A DNA stretch of 64,000 bases from NCBI RefSeq assembly GCF_000004195.4, contig NC_030679.2:145702243-145766242 (forward strand), read 5' to 3'. Position numbers and translations under genes: made by a program. A model generated the notes under the pieces. It had not been told where the DNA came from and made no database searches. It was given only the letters and a program-made list of their open reading frames with translations. Source of the DNA: Xenopus tropicalis (lineage: Eukaryota > Chordata > Amphibia > Anura > Pipidae). Below, in pieces: positions 11,805-24,500 of this stretch (position 1 is the stretch's first letter; the number at the start of each line of letters is the position of its first letter).

Positions 11805-14445
11805 GTATGGGACCTGTTATCCAGAATGCTCGGGACCTGGGGTTTTCTGGATAAGGAGCCTTTCCATAATTTGGATCTCCTACCTTTAGTCTACTAAAAA
11901 AAATAATTAAACAGTAATTAAAACCCAATGTGATTGTTTTGGCTCCAATAAGGATTAATTATATCTTAGTTGGGATCAAGTACAGGTACTGTTTTATTAT
12001 TACAGAGAAAAGGGAATCATTTAACCATTAAATAAACCCAATAGGGCTGTTCTGCCCCAATAAGGGGTAATTATATCTTAGTTGGGATCAAGTACAGGTA
12101 CTGTTTTATTATTACAGAGAAAAGGGAATCATTTAACCATTAAATAAACCCAATAGGGCTGTTCTGCCCCCAATAAGGGGTAATTATATCTTAGTTGGGA
12201 TCAAGTACAGGTACTGTTTTATTATTACAGAGAAAAGGGAATCATTTAACCATGAAATAAACCCAATAGGGCTGTTCTGCCCCCAATAAGGGGTAATTAT
12301 ATCTTAGTTGGGATCAATTACAGGTACTGTTTTATTATTACGGAGAAAAGGGAATCATTTAACCATTAAATAAAGCCAATAGGGCTGTTCTGCCCCAATA
12401 AGGGGTAATTATATCTTAGTTGGGATCAAGTACAGGTACTGTTTTATTATTACAGAGAAAAGGGAATCATTTAACCATTAAATAAACCCAATAGGGCTGT
12501 TCTGCCCCAATAAGGGGTAATTATATCTTAGTTACATAGTTACATAGTTACATAGTTACATAGGGTTGAAAAAAGACCTGTGTCCATCAAGTTCAACCCA
12601 TCCAAGTAAACCCAGCACACCTAACCCACACCTACCAATCTATACACTCACATACATAAACTATAAATACAACCACTAGTACTAACTGTAGATATTAGTA
12701 TCACAATAGCCTTGGATATTCTGATTGATCAAGAACTCATCCAGGCCCCTCTTAAAGGCATTAACAGAATCTGCCATTACCACATCACTAGGAAGGGCAT
12801 TCCATAACCTCACTGCCCTCACCGTGAAAAACCACCTACGCTGCTTCAAATGGAAGCTCCGTTCCTCTAATCTAAAGGGGTGACCTCTGGTGCGTTGATT
12901 GTTTTTATGGGAAAAAAGAACATCCCCCAACTGCCTATAATCCCCTCTAATGTACTTGTACAGAGTAATCATGTCCCCTCGCAAGCGCCTCTTTTCCAGA
13001 GAAAACAACCCCAACCTCGACAGTCTAACCTCATAGTTTAAATCTTCCATCCCTTTAACCAGTTTAGTTGCAGTCTCTGCACTCTCTCCAGCTCATTAAT
13101 ATCCTTCTTAAGGACTGGAGCCCAAAACTGCACTGCATACTCAAGGTGAGGCCTTACCAGGGACCTATAAAGGGGCAAAATTATGTTCTCATCCCTTGAG
13201 TCAATGCCCTTTTTTATACAAGACAGCACTTTATTTGCTTTAGTAGCCACAGAATGACACTGCCTGGAATTAGACAACTTGTTATCAACAAAAACCCCTA
13301 GATCCTTCTCCATTAAGGATCCCCCCAACTCACTACCATTCAGTAGATAGTTTGCGTTTATATTATTCCTACCAAAATGCATAACTTTGCACTTATCAAC
13401 ATTGAACCTCATTTCCCAGTTTGCTGCCCAGTTATCTAATTTTGTCAAATCGCTCTGCAAAGCGGCACATCCTGCATGGAACTTATAGTTTTGCACAATT
13501 TAGTGTCATCAGCAAAAATAGAAACAGTACTGTCTATGCCCACCTCCAGGTCATTAATAAACAAGTTAAACAGCAAAGGCCCAAGGACTGACCCCTGCGG
13601 TACTCCACTAACCACACTGGTCCAATTAGAAAATGTTCCATTTACAACCACTCTTTGTACTCTATCCTTCAGCCAGTTTTCTATCCAATTACAAATATTA
13701 TGTTCTAGGCCAATATTCCTTAATTTGATCATTAACCTTCTGTGAGGTACTGTATCAAACGCTTTAGCAAAGTCCAAGTAGATGACATCAACTGCCCTTC
13801 CAGCATCAAGGTTCCTACTCACCTCCTCATAAAAGGCAACTAAATTAGTCTGGCAAGATCTGTTACCCATAAAACCATGCTGGCACAAACTAATAGTATT
13901 GTGAACTGCAATGTATTCAAGTACCCTATCCCTTATTACCCCTTCCAAAAGTTTTCCTACTACTGATGTCAGACTAACAGGCCTATAGTTTTCAGGCTGA
14001 GAACGGGATCCCTTTTTAAATAACGGCACCACATTAGCAATCCGCCAGTCTCTTGGCACCATGCCAAGTACAGGTACTGTTTTATTATTACAGAGAAAAG
14101 GGAATCATTTAACCATGAAATAAACCCAATAGGGCTGTTCTGCCCCAATAAGGGGTAATTATATCTTAGTTGGGATCAAGTACAGGTACTGTTTTATTAT
14201 TACAGAGAAAAGGGAATCATTTAACCATTAAATAAACCCAATAGGGCTGTTCTGCCCCAATAAGGGGTAATTATATCTTAGTTGGGATGAAGTACAGGTA
14301 CTGTTTTATTATTACAGAGAAAAAGGAAATAATTTTTAAAAATCTGAATTATTTAATTAAAATGGAGTCTATGGCAGATGACCTTCCCGTAATTGGGAAC
14401 TTTCTGGATAATGGGTTTCCAGAAAAGGGGTCCGATACCTGTACA
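11805..14445. mobile_element. CAGGTATGGGACC-family MITE with tandem units, split by a CR1 LINE
   Basis: Left end ACAGGTATGGGACCTGTTATCC, right end GGATAATGGGTTTCC then GATACCTGT. Inside are about seven 112-bp units in the opposite orientation to the copy at 4.6 kb, five before and about three after the CR1 insertion at 12532-14063. The array breaks at TTAGTT and resumes at CAAGTACAGG. Confidence 0.7.
12532..14063 (-). pseudogene. 5'-truncated CR1 LINE, reverse transcriptase and C-terminus, frameshifted
   Basis: Read on the minus strand, the block at 14062-13445 encodes a reverse transcriptase with [32 protein letters not shown] and the catalytic FADDTKL. Frame then changes near 13450 (LTKLDNWAANW and LGVFVDNKLS follow) and again near 13045 (GLFSLEKRRLRGD and VRAVRLWNALPSDVV follow). 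The 3' end is AACTATGT repeated about four times, the usual CR1 octamer tail. The endonuclease and ORF1 are missing, so the copy is dead. It inserted into a MITE tandem array. Confidence 0.88.
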
Positions 14446-14929
14446 ATCACTGGATGGGGCATAACATTTCACACCCCCAGTGATTAAAGCCTTTCCTTCT
14501 CCTTAAGAAATCAACAAAATCAGACTGCTAGTTATTTTTTTATCCTTATTATAACAAACATACAATGTTTGGCAATGGAGCCAATGCCAGTGTGGTACAA
14601 TATGGTGAGTGCCCAGAGAAGCTTGGATATATGTTTTGAATATGTCGGTTGACTGTTGGTGGGACAGGTTTGGTATCTTAGCAGTTCCCTATGGCATATC
14701 CTATCCCAAACAAAAACAAATAGAGTGGGGGTATAGCCTACTAAGGTATGGTTGAAGTACAATTGAAGTTCTGTGTATATCGGGGATCTCCCAGTGCTAT
14801 CTACTTCTGTCTTATGGGAGGCTCAGTAAATAAATCGCTCCTCTGCGACAAATTGTGTTAAATTGCATTAGGCCCATTTTTGCAATTTACATTTTTATTT
14901 GTCATGGTCATGACTGTGTGGCTCACCAT

Positions 14930-15417
14930 TAGTGATGAGCGAATCTGTTCCGTTTCGCTTCGCCGAAAAATTCGCGAATCTTTAAAAAGATCCGCGAAAC
15001 GGCGAAAAATTCGCGAAACGGCGAAAATGTCATGCGACAAAAAAAATTTGTCGCCCGCGGCTATTATTTTGTCGCACGGCTATTGTTTCGTCGCCCGCAG
15101 CTATTATTTTGTCGCGCGGCTATTGTTTCGTCGCCCGCGGCTATTATTTTGTCACGCGGCTATTGTTTCGTCGCCCGCGGCTATTATTTTGTCACGCGGC
15201 TATTATTTTGTCGCGCGGCTATTGTTTCGTCGCACGCGGCTATTATTTCGTCGCGCGGCTATTCTTTTGACGCCTGCGACAATTCTTTTTTGACGCCGAC
15301 GACAATTTTTGGACGTGCGGCGAATTTTTTCATCCGTTTCGCGAAACAATCCGCCAATGGCGAAACGCGTAAATTCGCCGCGAATCCATGCCTGGCGAAA
15401 CATTTCGCCCATCACTA
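14930..15417. mobile_element. TAGTGATG-family hAT MITE with internal CGCGGCTATT tandem repeat
   Basis: Ends TAGTGATGAGCGAATCTGTTC and GCCCATCACTA, with a perfect 8-bp target duplication CTCACCAT on both sides. The middle repeats a TTTTGTCGCGCGGCTATT-like unit and yields long but meaningless open frames. Confidence 0.82.
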
Positions 15418-15627
15418 CTCACCATCACTTTTTACATCTTTTACATCACAAATAATATAGGTTGGGGATTCCTGGTCTAAGTTATGACCTATTTGTCTTC
15501 ATGTCAAATAGGTAATCAAAAACAACATCTATTTATCCAATTCATCCCCAAGTGCGATGCTTCTATAAACTGGTCAATAGATTTTCTATATGTAAAAACT
15601 TCCACTTTTTGTAAAAAAGACTATATC

Positions 15628-16004
15628 TAGCGATGAGCGAATTTTTTCGCCAGGCATGGATTTGCAGCGAATTTCTGCATTTCGCCATTGGCGAATTGTT
15701 TCGCAAAACTTCAGTGAAAATTTGCAGCGTGTTAAATTTCGGCGGGCATCAAATTGGACGTGGACGTGTCAAAAAAGGCGCAGTCCTGTCAAAAAAGGGC
15801 GCGGTCGCATCAAGTTGGGCACGGTCGTGTCAAATTGGGCGCGAGCGACAAAAAAAAGACGCGGGTGACAAAAAAGATGTGGGCGACAAAAAAAAAAAAA
15901 CGTGCCACAAATGCGTTTCGTGAATTTTTTGCCGCTTCGCGAATTTTCTTGCCGTTTCGCGAATTTTATGGTGAAGCGAAATGGGACAGATTCGCTCATC
16001 ACTA
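15628..16004. mobile_element. TAGTGATG-family hAT MITE
   Basis: Ends TAGCGATGAGCGAATTTTTTC and GACAGATTCGCTCATCACTA, with a perfect 8-bp target duplication ACTATATC. The centre holds GTCAAAAAAGGGCGCGG-type repeats. Confidence 0.82.
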
Positions 16005-16803
16005 ACTATATCTGTTTTGCCCACACTGTCACACCTTTCCAGCTATTTCTATATCCAGTCTAGTCATGACTTTCTCCAAGATAATCAAAGTCACCACTTG
16101 GGCCACCTACACTCTGGAAGGGAGGATGGCGTAACAGGGCAACCATTGGAGTAATTCATAGTGACCAATAAACATTTAGCTCTACTGTAGATAGAATAAT
16201 GAAACCAAATCTGTCATTGGCTGCTATTGGTTATAGCACAAATGTGCCAACTGTTAGCAAATGAACTCCAATGTGTTGTTGACAATCTCAAGAACAATGT
16301 GTAGAGCACATGTGGTATTTAATTTGAAATTAAATTTAGTATATAATTTAGTATATAACTGAAATTCCATAGCAGGACTAGTTCTATATGCCTAGTCCAA
16401 CGGCAGCACCTCAGCTTAGGAACCTAGTCATCGTTCTTGCTGTTCCTCATTTATGTAGACCCCACTCCATCTTCAATGAGACAATGGTAACACAATGTCT
16501 CCAAGAATGGTGGAGGACCAAAGACGCTCCTATAAATGTAAGTTTATAAAGTTAGTTGGTGTATCGTAGCTTATTGCTAAACCTCCTTGGCAAAACATTC
16601 CCATGGTTAAGCAATTAGTTCTTCTTCTTATCTTTAGAAGACAACGGAGGTAACAAAAACTTCCACTTTTTTGCCCCTTATTAAATTTTTTGGGTCAGTG
16701 TTCTACTATTAACATGCCCATTTTAAGAAAGTGCTTTCATTTATATAGATATATTACAGCCAATCATAAATGATTAAACTCATCTTATAGTTAGGTCACT
16801 GGA
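16005..16803. other. Unassigned intergenic stretch between A and B
   Basis: AT-rich single-copy-looking sequence between two MITEs. I see no exon, inverted repeat or tandem repeat that I can name here. Confidence 0.5.
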
Positions 16804-17868
16804 TAGTGATGAGCGAATTTTTTCGCCAGGCATGGATTCGCCGCAAATTTCCGCATTTCGCCATTGGTGAATTGTTTTGCAAAACTTCTGTGAAAATGTC
16901 CCGTGGAAAAATTCGTCACGCAGAATTTTTTTTTGTCGTGCGTCAAATTGGGTGCAGTTGCGTCAAAAGGGCGCAGTCACGTAGAAAAAGGCGCGGTTGT
17001 GTCAAAATTGGGCATGGTCGCGTAAAAAACCCATAGGTGCGGGCGACAAAAAAGAAGCGGGCAACAAAAAAATTTGAGAAAAATGCATTTTCTAATTTTT
17101 CGCCGTTTTACATATTTTCTTGCCGTTTCGTGAATTTTATGGTGAAGCGAAAAGGGACAGATTGGCTCATCACTATCACTGGATAAGGCGCAGTCATGTC
17201 AAAATTGGGCGTGGTCACGTCAACATTGGGCGTGGCCGTGTCAACATTGGGCGTGGTCGCGCAAAAAAGAAGCGGGCAACAAAAAAATTTGAGAAAAATG
17301 CGTTTTCTAATTTTTCGCTGTTTTGCGAATTTTCTTGCCATTTCGCGAATTTTATGGCGAAGCGAAAAGGGACAGCTTGGCTCATCACTATCACTGGATA
17401 AGGCGCAGTCGTGTCAAAATTGGGCGTGGTCATGGCAAAATTGGGCGTGTCAACATTGGGCGTGGTCGCGTAAAAAAAACGTGGGCAACAAAAAAATAGG
17501 TGCGGGCGACAAAAAAGACGTGGGCAACAAAAAAAATGTGAGAAAAATGCATTTTTTAATTTTTCGGCGTTTTACAAATTTTCTTGTCGTTTCGTGAATT
17601 TTATGGTGAAGCGAAAAGGGACAGATTGGCTCATCACTATCACTGGATAAGGCGCAGTCGTGTCAAAATTGGGCGTGGTCGTGTCAACATTGGGTGTGGT
17701 CGCGTAAAAAAAACGTGGTTGACAAAAAAATAGGTGCGGGCGTAAAAAAAGACGCGGGCAACAAAAAAAAATTCGGAGAAAAATGCGTTTTCTAATTTTT
17801 CGCTGTTTTGCGAATTTTCTTGCCGTTTCGCTAATTTTATGGTGAAGGGACAGATTCACTCATCACTA
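16804..17868. repeat. TAGTGATG-family hAT MITE whose right half is tandemly amplified
   Basis: A full copy runs 16804-17175, flanked on the left by TCACTGGA. Then the block TCACTGGATAAGGCGCAGTC through TTGGCTCATCACTA is repeated three more times (about 17176-17394, 17395-17637 and 17638-17868). Each unit contains the target-site sequence itself, so host flank and MITE were amplified together. Confidence 0.75.
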
Positions 17869-18151
17869 TTACTGGATAAGAAATTGAAATGTAACATCCC
17901 TGGAATCAACAGGATTAAATCAGTGTAAATTTAAACAAAAAAAAAAAAGAAGGCAATGTATCATGTTGGGTGTAGGGGGACGTAAGATTTGTGCATTATT
18001 GAGGTTAATTTGCCCAAGAGTCCCCAACGAGTCCCAAGAACCTTTGTGCCCCTTGAGCAGCGCAGGCTAATTAACCACCATTTAAATGCTCTTCGTTCTT
18101 TACAGCAGAACTGAGCTGCTATTAGTTTAACCTTCTCTTAGAAACCTTCTC

Positions 18152-18200
18152 TATAAAAGTAACAGCTTAAGTGATGTATAACGAGGACAAATGGGTTACA
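18152..18200 (+). promoter_or_regulatory. TATA box and noncoding leader exon of gene B
   Basis: TATAAAA at 18152-18158. The donor ATTACA-like TTACA|GTGAGTATTA at 18201 pairs with the acceptor TCACAG ending at 18296, giving an intron of only about 96 bp. The donor region matches the one in front of gene E (ATACA|GTGAGTATTA). Confidence 0.65.
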
Positions 18201-18319
18201 GTGAGTATTATTTATCTCATTACTGGGCGCTACTATTGCATTTATATAAATTTGTCACTTGAGCAAACGCTTTACTGTATTTAATTGCCCTCACAGGTAT
18301 TTTCCTGGCAGAACACAAG

Positions 18320-18540
18320 ATGACTGGCAGTGTATATACAGCATTTTTGCATTTTATTCTGTCCTATCCCATCTTGGCTTTGTACAGAAGGGACCAAGCC
18401 TGTAGGTTCCAAGTACCAGAGATGGAGGGTATTTTCCAGGCTGGGGATATAATGTTGGGGGCTTTGCTACCTCTTCATATTGACAAAGAGTATCATCCAG
18501 TGTCCTTCAGAGAAAGACCTCCCAATATCAACTGTACAAC
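18320..18540 (+). CDS. V2R gene B coding exon 1
   Basis: Encodes the signal peptide and RDQACRFQVPEMEGIFQAGD up to RPPNINCT. The ATG at 18320 is 24 bp after an acceptor. Donor AAC|GTAAGC; phase 2. Confidence 0.88.
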
Positions 18541-21500
18541 GTAAGCGCTTGAGGTGCTGTATGCTATTGTGATTGATACAAGTCATACAAGTCATACAAG
18601 TCTACGGAGCTTATCTAGTTCCCATGCTGTTTTCATAATTAGACTCCTATTTCTTAGTATTAATCTACTTTCCTGATGCATTGGTGGTTGGGTCATGAAA
18701 AACCCCTTGCTTTTCTGACTGATGGATTCAACCTGATTTTGTTGTGTTTGCTTTATTTAAGATTCAACCTTGAGAATTTTCAACAACTCCAGGCTCTGAT
18801 ATTTGCTGTGGAGGAAATCAACGCCAACCCCAATATTCTCCCCAATATCACCTTGGGATTCCAAGCCTACGACTCCTGCAATGTGCTACAGAAGGATCTG
18901 GAAGGAATGTTCCAGATTTTGACAGGATACAGCGGAGCCATTCCCAATTATCGATGTTTAAAAAATATTCCTGTTGCTGCTGTTATTGGACCATATGTTT
19001 CCACGCATGCAATTCTGCTGGCAAATATTCTTGGGGTATATAGATATCCTCAGGTAAGGGATGGCCTGGAAATGTCTATGTGAATTTGACTGACTTCAAC
19101 TGAAACAAAAAAGGTTTTTGTATATTGCGGTTTTAGTTTTGCTTTTAGTTTAGCTTTCCCAGTAAGCCTCCACGTTAGCCTTTTGGCACACAGGAGATTT
19201 ATTAGGGCAGTTATCTAGTGTAATCTCTAGACCTTCTTGACTTCCAGGTCAATGGGAACGCCCCTTCATAGACATTCACTGTAATCACACAATGTGCCAT
19301 TGCCCTAAAGCAGTGGTCCCCAACCAGTAGCTTGGAAGCAACATGTTGCTCAACAACCCCTTGGATGTTGTTCTCAGTGGCCTCAACCAAGGTGCTTATT
19401 TTTGAATTTCTGGCTTAAGGGCAAGTTTTAGTTGCATAAAAACCAGGGGTACTGCCAAACAGAGCCTCTAGTAAGTTGCCAGTCCACATAGGGCCACAAT
19501 GTGCCATTGCCCTAAAGCAGTGGTCACCAACCAGGAGCTTGGAAGCAAAATGTTGCTCACCAACCCCTTGGATGTTGTTCTCAGTGGCCTCACGAAGGTG
19601 CTTATTTTTTAATTTCTGGCTTTGGGGCAAGACAGAGCCTCTAGTAAGCTGCCAGTCCATGTATGGGCTACCAAATAAGACAGCCCTTATTTGGTACCCC
19701 CAGGTACATTTTTCATGATTGTTTTGCTCCACAACACTTACATTTGATTGTGGCTGACAAGTAAAATAGGCTGGGAACCCCTGCCCTAAAGGTTCAAGCA
19801 TAAATGATTTAGTCACTAGTTCCCAACACTCAAAAAATTATCAATGGGCACGTTGTAGATATATAATTGTCACATAATCACTTGTGCTATTTTTTAACCA
19901 GATCAGCCATTTCGCAACCAGCCGTCTTCTGAGCAACCACATGATGTTTCCTTCTTTCTTCAGGACAGTCCCCAGTGATGCCTTCCAGTCACAAGGACTA
20001 GCAAAGTTGGTACTGTTTTTCGGTTGGACTTGGGTGGGGTTATTGGCCGTAGACAATGACTATGGTCAGCAAGGAATCCAAGTGGTCAAACAAGAAATAG
20101 AAAAGGCTGGAGCATGTGTGGCCTTTAGTGAGACAATCCTTATGAGTCTACCAGACCGCAATGCAAAGCACATTGTCAAAGTTATTAAAGACTCAACTGC
20201 AACTGCTATTGTCGTCTTTTCTCTTCCAGCTGATTTTCTTCCTGTTCTGGAAGAGATGTTGGTACAAAACATCACCAAGAAAATGTTAGTAGCAAGTGAA
20301 GGGTGGTCTACATCTACTTTATTTATTGATCATAAATTTACAGATATTCTCTATGGCACTATAGGCTTAGGACTTCAAAGTGGGCTTATTCCAGGATTTA
20401 GAAGGTTTCTCAACAAAGCCCACCCATCAAGAGGTCTAGGGAAGTATTGGCTGAAGCTACTTTGGGAGGAGATCTTCACATGCAAATTCCTAGAAGAGAA
20501 AAACCTTACGGCTCCAACAGAGAAACCGGCAAACATCTGTACAGGAATGGAAAGTCTCGAGAGCATCAGCAATAATTACAATGACATTTCAAGTTTGAGA
20601 ACTACTTACAATGTATACACTGCCGTGCATGTTGTGGCTAAAGCTTTGGAAGACCTTAAAAACTGCTGTGATGCAGGAGATTTATGCCCTCATCGTAGGT
20701 GCCCAGATATTTGGAATTTTACACCATGGCAGGTAATTTGTCATGAATGTTGACTACACTGAATTATTAGAAAGTTTATTTTTGAGATTTTGAGATTTCA
20801 ATTCAATTCAATATGGGCCTGAAAATCCATCCTAATGCAAACTCATGGACGAGATTCAATTCAAGAAAAGCTTTTCTCCTAATTCAATTCCAGTTTTTTC
20901 CCATAGGCTTTAATATAGTTTTCAAGTGATAAACTGTGATATAGGTTCTTCTGAACTTAATTGGATCTCAAAATTGAATCCATGTGTTTTCCGATGGTCT
21001 TAGGCGACCCCTGTGAAAGGCTCGTTGGACCTCCAAAGGGGTCCCGACCCACAGGTTGAGAACCGCTAGTCCATGGGCTCCATCCATGAGTTAAATCCAT
21101 GAGTTTTCATGTGATAAACCCTTTTCTCACTATAAATGAATCTGGCCCATTGTTTTATATCTTGACAACTCTTCATCGCATCAGTTATGGTGAAAGCTCA
21201 TAAATTCCCTAGAATTTGCATCTCTGCTCCATTGAAGCAGAACATAGAACTATATCTAACATGTAGATCCCTCTGAATGAATAAGAACATTTTAGCCTTC
21301 CTTTAGTTAAAGTAGGTAATGACCCCTCCTTATCATCTCTACTGAACAGCTCTTATACTTCATGAGAAAGGTGAGGATCAAGTTGAGCAGTGGTAGAGAT
21401 CTATTTTTTGATCAAAACGGGGACCCACCAGCAGTCTATGACATTGTGAACTGGAAGCTGAGCCCAGAGGGCACCATAAAGCAAGTCAAGGTGGGCAGTT

Positions 21501-24500
21501 ATGACACTGCTGCTTCTTTCGGTCAAGTCTTTACTGTCAACACAAGTGCCATTGTGTGGGCTACTGGAGACCAGGTATGTTGCCCTTTTAGATGTATAAT
21601 TGTATATGAACTAGAAGATGCTGAAATGCCACAGTCTCATAGAACCATGAGAAACTGAGTTTAGAAACTCTACTCTAAAATACTGTATATCTTTCTATGC
21701 TAAACAGTCAATAAAGCAGTCGTTGTGCGACAAATTGGGCACGGTCATGTCAAAAAAGGGTGTGGTCATGTACAAAAAAGGCTGCGGTCTCATCAAAAAA
21801 GGTGTGGTTGCGTCAAAATTGGGTGGGGTCGCGGGAAAAAAAGCGTGGGGGATAAAAATAGAGAGGGCAACATAAAAAATAGACGAAGGCAACAAAAAAA
21901 GAAGCAGATGACCCAAAAAATTGTACAACAAATGCGTTTTGTGAATTTTTTCGCCATTTCGCGAATTTTATTTCTGTTTCGCGAGTTTTATGGCAAAGCG
22001 AAATGGGACAGATTCGCTCATCACTACTTGCAATTTGAAGCTAAAATGTGTAAAACGAAACATCTTGACTTCAGTGAAAACCATCATTTGCAATAAAACT
22101 GCAAGACACCTTTTCTCTATGACTGAACTAATTAATTGCCCTCATTCATGATTTGTGTTTTTTGAATTTTTAGTGAATCAACGATTTCCGTTTTCGTATT
22201 TGATTTTGTTGTATTTTGAAAAGAGTTCAAAGAAATTAATTTTGCATTCAGATGAGGTTTATTCATTATTCTTTAACAATGGCTATAAATGCCCCACCAG
22301 GTACATAAAATACCCCCATTATACGTTCTTCATTACATCTCCTTGATTCATTTTATATCACTAAGGACCATTGAACAAAGGGCACAGTTTTTCTCATCGG
22401 TTGTTCAACGTCCAACCGATTGACTAGTAAAACTGGTTCTGGTGGACTGGAATCTCTTGGGAATCCTAAGTTCTGTGCTCCAAGGAGAGACCCTATTAGT
22501 ACAGTTGTGAGCTATATACAAACTTTTTCCATTCAAAATGGACCAGGGAATGTTCATTGATCTATTTTTTTTCTTTTGTATGTTTGTAGCTAATTTGGCC
22601 AGATCAGTTGCACCGCCATTGGACTTATATATATGGTATATATTTACTTAGCCTTAGGGGCACATTTACTAACCCACGAACGGGCCGAATGCATCCGATT
22701 GCGTTTTTTTCGTAATGATCGGTATTTTGCGATTTTTCGTAGCGACTTTTTCGTAGCGCTACGACTTGTGCGAATTGTCGCGACTTTTTCGCAGCTTTCG
22801 CGCCGAGTACAAAAGTTTCGGATTCATTCAAGCATCAGTATGGTGACTTTTCTTGGGCCAGGTTGGAGCTGCAGAGTGCCATTGAGCCCTATGGGAGACT
22901 TTCCTTGGGCCGGGTTGGAGCTGCAGAGTGCCATTGAGCCCTATGGGAGACTTTCCTTGGGTCGGGTTGGAGCTGCAGAGTGCCATTGAGCCCTATGGGA
23001 GACTTTCCTTGGGACAGGTTGGAGCTGCAGAGTGCCATTGAGTCCTATGGGAGACTTTCCTTGGGCCGGGTTGGAGCTGCAGAGTGCCATTGAGCCCTAT
23101 GGGAGACTTTCCTTGGGCCGGGTTGGAGCTGCAGAGTGCCATTGAGCCCTATGGGAGGCTTTCCTTGGGACAGGTTGGAGCTGCAGAGTGCCATTGAGCC
23201 CTATGGGAGACTTTCCTTGGGCCGGGTTGGAGCTGCAGAGTGCCATTGAGCCCTATGGGAGACTTTCCTTGGGTCGGGTTGGAGCTGCAGAGTGCCATTG
23301 AGCCCTATGGGAGACTTTCCTTGGGACAGGTTGGAGCTGCAGAGTGCCATTGAGCCCTATGGGAGACTTTCCTTGGGCCGGGTTGGAGCTGCAGAGTGCC
23401 ATTGAGCCCTATGGGAGACTTTCCTTGGGCCGGGTTGGAGCTGCAGAGTGCCATTGAGCCCTATGGGAGACTTTCCTTGGGCCGGGTTGGAGCTGCAGAG
23501 TGCCATTGAGCCCTATGGGAGACTTTCCTTGGGCCGGGTTGGAGCTGCAGAGTGCCATTGAGCCCTATGGGAGGCTTTCCTTGGGCCGGGTTGGAGCTGC
23601 AGATCTGTGAAACGCATTTGTCACGCAACTTTTTTGTCGACTGTGTCTTATCTTTGTTGCCTGTGTCTTTTTTGATGCAACCGTCTCTATTTTGACGTGA
23701 CCACGCCCAATTTTTTATGCGACTCCGCCCATTTTTTTTCCACATCCGTGGCCAATTTGACTTTTTTTTGACGCAAGGCTATTTCTTCTGCAACGAATTT
23801 TCTCAAAACTTTTGCGAAACAATTCGCCAATGGCAAAATGTGGAAATTCATGCCTGACGAAAAACATTTGCTCATCACTATTAAAGAGAACCTCTTGTGA
23901 CGAAACATTTCTAACTTTCGTGTTTATGTGACAAAAAGTCACATGATTAAGGATTTGGATTGGTCAGAGCCATGGATTCAGCCTAAAGGATTCTGCTAAA
24001 AAAAGGCGAATCTTGGGCGAATCCTGAACCAAATACTGGATTTGGTGCATCCTCAATATTTGCTCACAAACTCATCCACTATATATTCAGTGTGTTCATG
24101 TTGTATTCTTTTAAAGATCAATGAGGGCCTTTGTATTGTATCCCCCTTAGGTTCCTGTCTCAGTCTGTAGCCAGAGCTGCCCCCCAGGATTTAGGAAGGC
24201 CCCTATAAGTGGGAAACCAGCCTGCTGCTTCAAGTGTATCCCGTGTCCCCAAGGAGAGATCTCCAACCATACAGGCAAGTGAACAATTGGATATGTAGGC
24301 TAGAATATGTTGCTCCCAGTGGCCTGAAAACTTCCTGACTTGGGGGCAAGTTTTGGTTGCATAAAAACCAGGTGTACTGCCCAACGGAGCTTCCTGTAGG
24401 CTACCATCCACAGAGGGGCTACCAAATAACCAATGTCTGCTCTTATTTTGCACCCCCAGGATCTTTTTTATGCTTGTGTTGCTCCCAAACTCTTTTTACA

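Noticed and set aside
15032..15460. Cys/Phe/Val/Ala-rich repeated frames, also at 24963-25452 and 52110-52681
   Set aside because: They fall in the tandem cores of TAGTGATG MITEs and recur in different frames and strands.
22850..23603. Possible coding repeat protein in the 52-bp array
   Set aside because: 52 is not a multiple of three, so no frame can run through all units.
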